NCBI GenBank assembly: GCA_002413185.1 | Contig: DHWM01000147.1 | Location: 3,619 to 30,245, forward strand | Direction of reading: 5' to 3' | Length of the DNA stretch: 26,627 nt | Source of the DNA: Actinobacteria bacterium UBA5182 | GTDB taxonomy: Bacteria; Actinomycetota; UBA4738 | Part shown: positions 22,608 to 26,627 of the stretch, piece after piece | Layout: every line of letters starts with the position of its first letter | How positions within the stretch are numbered: position 1 is the stretch's first letter | Program-made: the position numbers and the translations under genes | Notes under the pieces: model-generated | Told to the model about the DNA's origin: nothing | The model's database searches: none | What the model saw: the letters and a program-made list of their open reading frames with translations, nothing else

Positions 22608-23891
22608 GTGACCATCCGGGTCGTATTGGGCGACGACAACGTGCTGGTGCGAGAGGGCGTGCGGGCGTTGCTCGGCGTGACGGAGGGTATCGAGGTCGTC
22701 GGCGTGGCCGAGGACGCGCCCACGCTGCTGGCCGCCGCGGCCGAATTCCTCCCCGACGTGGTCGTCACCGACATCAAGATGCCGCCGAACTTCCAGCTCG
22801 AGGGCATCGAGGCCGCCCACGAGATCCGCCGGCGCCACCCGGGCACCGGTGTCGTGGTGCTCTCGGCCCACGACGACGAGGCCTACGCCCTGGCGCTTCT
22901 GGGCGGCGGCGAGAGCGGACTGGCCTACCTGCTGAAGGACCGTCTGGGGCAGGGGGACGAATTGGAGCGGGCCATCCGGGAGGTGGCCAGTGGGGGTTCC
23001 TCCATCGATCCCACCATCGCCGCACGGCTCTCCGGGAGCACCGAAGGGTCGAAGGAGGACCAGGAGGTCCTGGACCTCATGGCGAAGGGCTGCGGCTACG
23101 CGGAGATGGCCGAGAAGCTCGGGACGACCCAGGAGGCCATCGACCGCCGGGTCACCTCGCTGTTCCAGCGGCTGGCGGCCGAGGCAGGACGCGGAGCCAG
23201 CCACGCCGTCGACGAGCTGAAGCGACTCCACGCGGCGGTGGTCGATCGCGAGACCAGCACGCGCACGCTTCGCTCGTTCGTCCCCTCGCAGTTCGCCGAC
23301 CGCCTGGCGTCCGGGGCGTCGACGGCCGATCTCCAGGAAGAGGTCGAGGCGACCATCCTCTTCTCCGACATCCGGGGGTTCTCCACCATCGCCGAGCAGC
23401 TCCCCGCCCGAGACGTCGCGGCCATGCTGGCCAGGCACCTCTCGGCCATGGCGGAGGTGGTCCTGGACCACGGGGGGACCATCGACAAATTCGCCGGCGA
23501 CGGCGTCATGGCGGTGTTCGGCGCCCCCGACCCTATCCCCGACCATTCCGAACGAGCCCTCCGATGCGCCCAGGCAATGCAGGCGCGTCAGAGGGAGCTG
23601 AACCAGGAGATCCAGGCCGAGGGGATCCCGCCGCTCGGAATGGGGATCGGCGTCAACACCGGGACCGTGGTGGCGGGGACGTTCGGCGGTGGCGGGCGTC
23701 TCGAGTACACCGTGATGGGCGATGCGGTGAATTTGGCCCAGCGGCTGCAGTCCGAAGCCGCGGCCGGTGAGATCTTGGCGACTGCCGCCACCGCCCGCGC
23801 CGCCAGTGGCATCGCCACGGAGTCGATCGGAACGAGGCAGGTCAAGGGAAGAAAGGAGCTCGTCGACACCTTCCGGGTGGTGGAGTCCTAA
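22608..23891 (+). CDS. Response regulator with LuxR-like HTH and class III adenylate cyclase output
   Basis: A 427-residue three-part protein. The receiver (1-125) has Asp9/Asp10, Asp55 in VTDIKMPP, Ser86 and Lys110. Residues 150-192 match the HTH of the divergent regulator (EVLDLMAKG, YAEMAEKLG, EAIDRRVTSLFQRL) but with altered recognition-helix residues. After a linker (LRSFVPSQFADRL) comes a class III nucleotide cyclase (about 245-425): metal-binding Asp254 and Asp298, adenine-selecting pair Lys294 and Asp372, transition-state Asn375 and Arg379. These residues predict cAMP rather than cGMP. The GTG start lies 65 bases from the divergent regulator. Phosphorylation at Asp55 would be expected to control cyclase activity. 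Whether the HTH still binds DNA is unclear. Confidence 0.93.
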   Translation: MTIRVVLGDDNVLVREGVRALLGVTEGIEVVGVAEDAPTLLAAAAEFLPDVVVTDIKMPPNFQLEGIEAAHEIRRRHPGTGVVVLSAHDDEAYALALLGGGESGLAYLLKDRLGQGDELERAIREVASGGSSIDPTIAARLSGSTEGSKEDQEVLDLMAKGCGYAEMAEKLGTTQEAIDRRVTSLFQRLAAEAGRGASHAVDELKRLHAAVVDRETSTRTLRSFVPSQFADRLASGASTADLQEEVEATILFSDIRGFSTIAEQLPARDVAAMLARHLSAMAEVVLDHGGTIDKFAGDGVMAVFGAPDPIPDHSERALRCAQAMQARQRELNQEIQAEGIPPLGMGIGVNTGTVVAGTFGGGGRLEYTVMGDAVNLAQRLQSEAAAGEILATAATARAASGIATESIGTRQVKGRKELVDTFRVVES

Positions 23892-24019
23892 GGCGTTGGG
23901 CGGTGAAGGCCGGCCACATGGTGTGCGTCTGAGGAAGGCAGCCCGGGAAAGGGTGAGGACCTCCCGCAGGAGGCCGCACTGAGGGCAACGCTTCGTCGTT
24001 CGGTCCGCCGGTCAGCCGG

Positions 24020-25408
24020 TCAGCCGAGCTGCTTGGCAGCGTCGGCCATGACATTCCCGAAGACCCTGGCGCCCGTGGGGAACGCGTGGATCGTGTCGGC
24101 AAGGACCGACACCGGGATGGCCTGCTTGATGGCGAGGACCGCCTCGTGCAGGTATTCCGCCGCACCAGGACTCGCCGCGAACGCGCCGACCAGCACCTTT
24201 CGTCCCCGGTCCACCACCGCGGTGACGTGGCCGGGGGAGCCCTCCAACACCGGACCGCCGGATCCGCGGAGCGGCTCGATGGTGTACCCCCGCGCGGAGG
24301 TGGCGAAGTCCGCCGTCACCTCGAACGCGTCGATCCCGCGCTCTAGGGCCTCCTCCACGAACAGCCCCACCGAGAACGTCTCGGGGTCCGTGTACGTCGC
24401 CTTGGGCACGGACTCGAGGTCGGCGCGAGCGTCCCCACCGAGGGCGGCTCGGACCGCCACCCGGCCCTCGTAGTCGGCGACGTGGGTGAACTGAAGGCCT
24501 CCAGCGGCGTCTCCGGCCACGAACACGCCGACGCCGACCCGAAGCGAAGCGTCCGGGTTGGCCTGGCCCCTGTCACCCAGTTCGACCCCCGCCTCCTCCA
24601 CGCCGAGCTGGCGCAGATCCCGGGGGCGCCGTCCCACCGCCACCACCAGCTCGGCGCCCTCGACGGTGGTCCCGTCGGACAGCTCGACGATCCTTCCGGC
24701 TCCGCCCGTTCGAACCCCGGTGGCCTGCACGCCCAGCCGGATGTCGACGCCTTCACGCCGGAGCGCTTCGGTGACGACCTCGGAGCTCTTGGGATGGTCC
24801 CTGGGAAGGATCCGGTCCATGCCCTGCACCAGCGCCGTCTTGACTCCGAAGCGCACGTAGACCTGGGCCATCTCCACGCCGACCGGCCCTCCACCCAGTA
24901 CGACGATGCTCGATGGAAGCTCCCGCAGCGCCGTGGCGTCCCGGCTCGTCCAGTAGCCCGCGTCGTCGAGTCCGTCGATGGGAGGGATGAAGGGCTCCGA
25001 CCCGATGGAGACGAGGAGCGCCGACCCTTCGAGCGTCTTGGGGTTCGAACCGTTCGAACGAACCTCCACCTTGCCCGGGCCGACGATCCGGGCTTCGCCC
25101 CGAACCAGCGCGGCGCCGGAGGACTCCAGCCCGTGCACGTGCCCGGCGTCGCTGGGGTAGTCGATGCCCTCGCGCGAGATCATCCAGTCGCGACGGGCAG
25201 ACGCCCATTCCCACGGATACTCGGCACCCAGCGCGCGGCGACGGGCCGCGTCCAGGAGCGTCTTCGAGGGCATGCACGCCCAGAACCCGCACTCCCCACC
25301 GACCAGGTCGCGCTCGACCACCACCGTGCTCGCGCCGTGGTCGCGGGCAGTGGCGTAGGCGGCCTCGCCGGCTGCCCCTCCTCCGATCACGATGATGTCG
25401 TAGCTCAC
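24020..25408 (-). CDS. FAD-dependent pyridine nucleotide-disulfide oxidoreductase family protein
   Basis: A 462-residue flavoprotein of the dihydrolipoamide/mercuric reductase superfamily. The FAD-binding fold begins at DIIVIGGGAAG (4-14), the redox-active disulfide is GGECGFWACMPSK with Cys40 and Cys45, a second nucleotide-binding fold has VVLGGGPVGVEMA, and VFVAGDAAGG marks the FAD contact. At the C-terminus, where related reductases carry the His-Glu acid-base pair in HPTxSE, this protein reads HAFPTGAR (441-448), so both catalytic residues are replaced. True lipoamide or mercuric reductase activity is therefore doubtful. Start GTG 25408 has AAGGAGG upstream and overlaps the DUF309 stop by 4 bases. 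The next gene upstream in the window converges 128 bases away. Confidence 0.92.
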   Translation of the reverse strand: MSYDIIVIGGGAAGEAAYATARDHGASTVVVERDLVGGECGFWACMPSKTLLDAARRRALGAEYPWEWASARRDWMISREGIDYPSDAGHVHGLESSGAALVRGEARIVGPGKVEVRSNGSNPKTLEGSALLVSIGSEPFIPPIDGLDDAGYWTSRDATALRELPSSIVVLGGGPVGVEMAQVYVRFGVKTALVQGMDRILPRDHPKSSEVVTEALRREGVDIRLGVQATGVRTGGAGRIVELSDGTTVEGAELVVAVGRRPRDLRQLGVEEAGVELGDRGQANPDASLRVGVGVFVAGDAAGGLQFTHVADYEGRVAVRAALGGDARADLESVPKATYTDPETFSVGLFVEEALERGIDAFEVTADFATSARGYTIEPLRGSGGPVLEGSPGHVTAVVDRGRKVLVGAFAASPGAAEYLHEAVLAIKQAIPVSVLADTIHAFPTGARVFGNVMADAAKQLG

Positions 25409-25926
25409 CGCGCCTCCTTGGGTCGGATCCTCGGGAACGACAATTCAGGCGTGGGCGTGCCGCCCTTCTCGGCGCCCTCCACCTCGTCGGCGTGGGCCAG
25501 CGCCACGGCGGCGAGCTGTTCCACGTCGACGCCGCGGTGGCCGTCCTCGGGGTACCCGCGGATCCGTCCGGCGCCCCTCCGGAGGAGCGTGTACGCGCCG
25601 TGCTGGTTTCCCCGCATCAGGTGGACGTAGCCGGCGCCGAGCTGCGACAGTCCCTTGAAGAATTCGGCCTCGTCCGATTCCTTCATCTGCTTCCAGCACG
25701 TCTCCCACGCTTCGTGCGCCGGAAAGAACCGGGCGGCGTCGAAATGCTCCACGCCCAACCGGTGGTTCTCCTCCACCGACAGCGAGTCGTAGTCCTCCAT
25801 GTGCAGGAGGTTTTCCGCTTCGTGCGGAAGAGGCCGCCCGAGCTCGTCGCGGGGTCGCGCCGGCTTGGGGGGAGCGTTGGGGTCGCGCGGCCTGTTCGGC
25901 TTGGGGGCGGGAGTGCGCTCGGACAT
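25405..25926 (-). CDS. DUF309 domain-containing protein
   Basis: A 173-residue protein with a Pro/Arg-rich, probably disordered N-terminus (1-35) and a DUF309 helical domain. The family pattern is clear: FFPAHEAWETCWKQ (67-80) and FFKGLSQLGAGYVHLMRGNQ (89-108), followed by GAYTLLRRG. The biochemical role of DUF309 is not established; the conserved His, Glu and Trp are suggestive of a binding pocket. The gene is translationally coupled to the flavoprotein through a GTGA overlap, so they probably work together. The ATG at 25926 has no ribosome site, and TAGCAT nine bases upstream suggests a leaderless transcript. Confidence 0.88.
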   Translation of the reverse strand: MSERTPAPKPNRPRDPNAPPKPARPRDELGRPLPHEAENLLHMEDYDSLSVEENHRLGVEHFDAARFFPAHEAWETCWKQMKESDEAEFFKGLSQLGAGYVHLMRGNQHGAYTLLRRGAGRIRGYPEDGHRGVDVEQLAAVALAHADEVEGAEKGGTPTPELSFPRIRPKEAR

Positions 25927-25935
25927 GTAACGCTC

Positions 25936-25941
25936 ATGCTA
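25936..25941 (-). promoter_or_regulatory. Probable -10 element (TAGCAT) for a leaderless DUF309 transcript
   Basis: Read on the minus strand, TAGCAT ends nine bases before the ATG at 25926. Transcription would begin at or within about three bases of the start codon, consistent with the missing Shine-Dalgarno. No -35 is seen. Confidence 0.4.
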
Positions 25942-25994
25942 TCGGCTCCCTCCCGGGCGATGGTGCCGGGTGGGACGCGGGCATCGATGAGGGT

Positions 25995-26627
25995 TCAGTG
26001 ACCGGACGAGGAGAAGAGCTGGTAGTCCTTGATCGAAGGCCAGCCTCCACCCCAGGCCCAGCCGATGGCCGCGAACGCCTCGACGGTGGAGTCGCCACCG
26101 TGGATCATCCCTGCGGCTGAACGGCTCCGGTCCGCGTAGGCGGCGCCCGCCGGCGGCGCCACAGAGCCGCCGCTCGACACGTAGGGGTTCTGAACGGGGT
26201 CGACGTCGATCGCCCTGCCGTAGGAGTGCTCCGACCACACGCCGAGTGACCGGTCACGGAGCGACAGTTGAATGCCGGCGTGTTGTTCGCCGCCATGGAG
26301 CGGTCGTCGTCTCCCCCGTACACGTCCACCAGCTCCATCCCTTGGATGGGGAATCGCTGTGCGAAGAGCGCCCGGAACACGCTGATCACCTCCGTGGCCA
26401 CGTCTTCGTTCACGATCATCTCCCTGGTGTGCGAGGTGCCGTCGAACCCCCAGTAGCTGAGGGTGAGGAGGCGGAGATCCTCGATCGGGACCGGGCATCC
26501 AGGGCGCCACGAGCTGGGGATCATGCCCGTGCGGGTGGCCTCGTCGACGGGCGACTGCGTTCCATGGAAGGCGGAGACGTGTGGCGACGGCGCCGAGGAA
26601 GGAGACCCCGTCGCCGTCACTTCGGTG
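25995..26627 (-). pseudogene. Frameshifted M15-type (D-Ala-D-Ala carboxypeptidase-like) peptidase, 5' end outside window
   Basis: Zinc peptidase homologue of the M15 family, which trims peptidoglycan stem peptides outside the cell. One frame, open to the window edge, encodes IEDLRLLTLSYWGFDG, LFAQRFPIQGMELVDVYGG and MAANNTPAFNCRSVTG. The homology then continues in another frame as VWSEHSYGRAIDVDPVQNPYV, AGMIHGGDS and IGWAWGGGWPSIKDY, ending at the stop at 25995. The break lies near 26240-26258, inside the palindrome GTGACCGGTCAC (26246-26257), and corresponds to about one lost base. The motif SEHSYGRAID keeps the first His and Asp ligands, but the final ligand expected in KDYQHF is Leu (codon 26016-26018). 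Both lesions suggest real decay. The N-terminus is beyond the window. Confidence 0.8.

Noticed and set aside
23892..24019. Possible convergent terminator (CCTCC CGCA GGAGG) or short gene between the cyclase and flavoprotein genes
   Set aside because: The stem is only 5 base pairs and no start with a ribosome site and coherent product is visible in the 128-base gap.
1..26627. Mobile elements, CRISPR arrays, tRNA or rRNA genes
   Set aside because: No transposase or integrase motifs, no regularly spaced repeats, and no cloverleaf-like or rRNA-like sequences were seen on either strand.

Overview
This GC-rich window looks like chromosomal DNA from an uncultured actinomycetote. The assignment is by inference: many GTG starts, TANNNT-type -10 boxes set so close to start codons that transcripts would be leaderless, MMPL and DrrAB-like transporters, a CX4C flavoprotein of actinobacterial type, and large multi-pass sensor kinases of a kind common in deep-branching Actinomycetota. 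I found no rRNA, tRNA, CRISPR array, transposase or integrase. Genes are packed tightly, with several 4-base start/stop overlaps.

Layout. (1) Bases 1-1709 (+): an ABC exporter pair, an ATPase cut by the window edge and its ABC-2 permease. (2) 1730-7888 (-): an apparent operon read right to left, S9 oligopeptidase, HyuA, HyuB, flavin reductase, which suggests use of peptides or cyclic amides such as oxoproline or hydantoins. (3) 8052-10956 (+): an 830-residue protein joining a ComEC-like metallo-beta-lactamase domain to a C25/caspase-like cysteine protease domain, followed by a small acidic protein of unknown function. (4) 11095-12468: a receiver-only response regulator, the decayed remnant of a sensor kinase on the opposite strand, and a small predicted membrane protein. 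(5) 12451-17042: a universal stress protein (USP) fused to an ABC1/UbiB kinase-like protein (-), divergent from an MMPL transporter (+). (6) 17201-23891: a signalling island with USP, two tandem paralogous sensor kinases, a NarL-type regulator (-), and a divergent regulator whose receiver and LuxR-like HTH are followed by a class III adenylate cyclase. (7) 24020-25926 (-): a DUF309 protein overlapping a CX4C flavoprotein disulfide-oxidoreductase homologue. (8) 25995-26627 (-): a frameshifted M15-type peptidase that has also lost a zinc ligand and runs off the window.

Most notable are three systems. In the signalling island, the first kinase of the coupled pair has Arg where the phospho-accepting His should be, while the second keeps His. 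The two regulators are also paralogues, one with a DNA-binding output and one with a predicted cAMP output. Together they suggest a duplicated two-component system that split into a transcriptional branch and a second-messenger branch, with a pseudokinase partner. The metallo-beta-lactamase/C25 fusion carries complete catalytic motifs in both halves and has a possible substrate next door. The USP-UbiB fusion joins two nucleotide-binding folds in one chain. All functions are inferred from motifs and context; no database search was possible.
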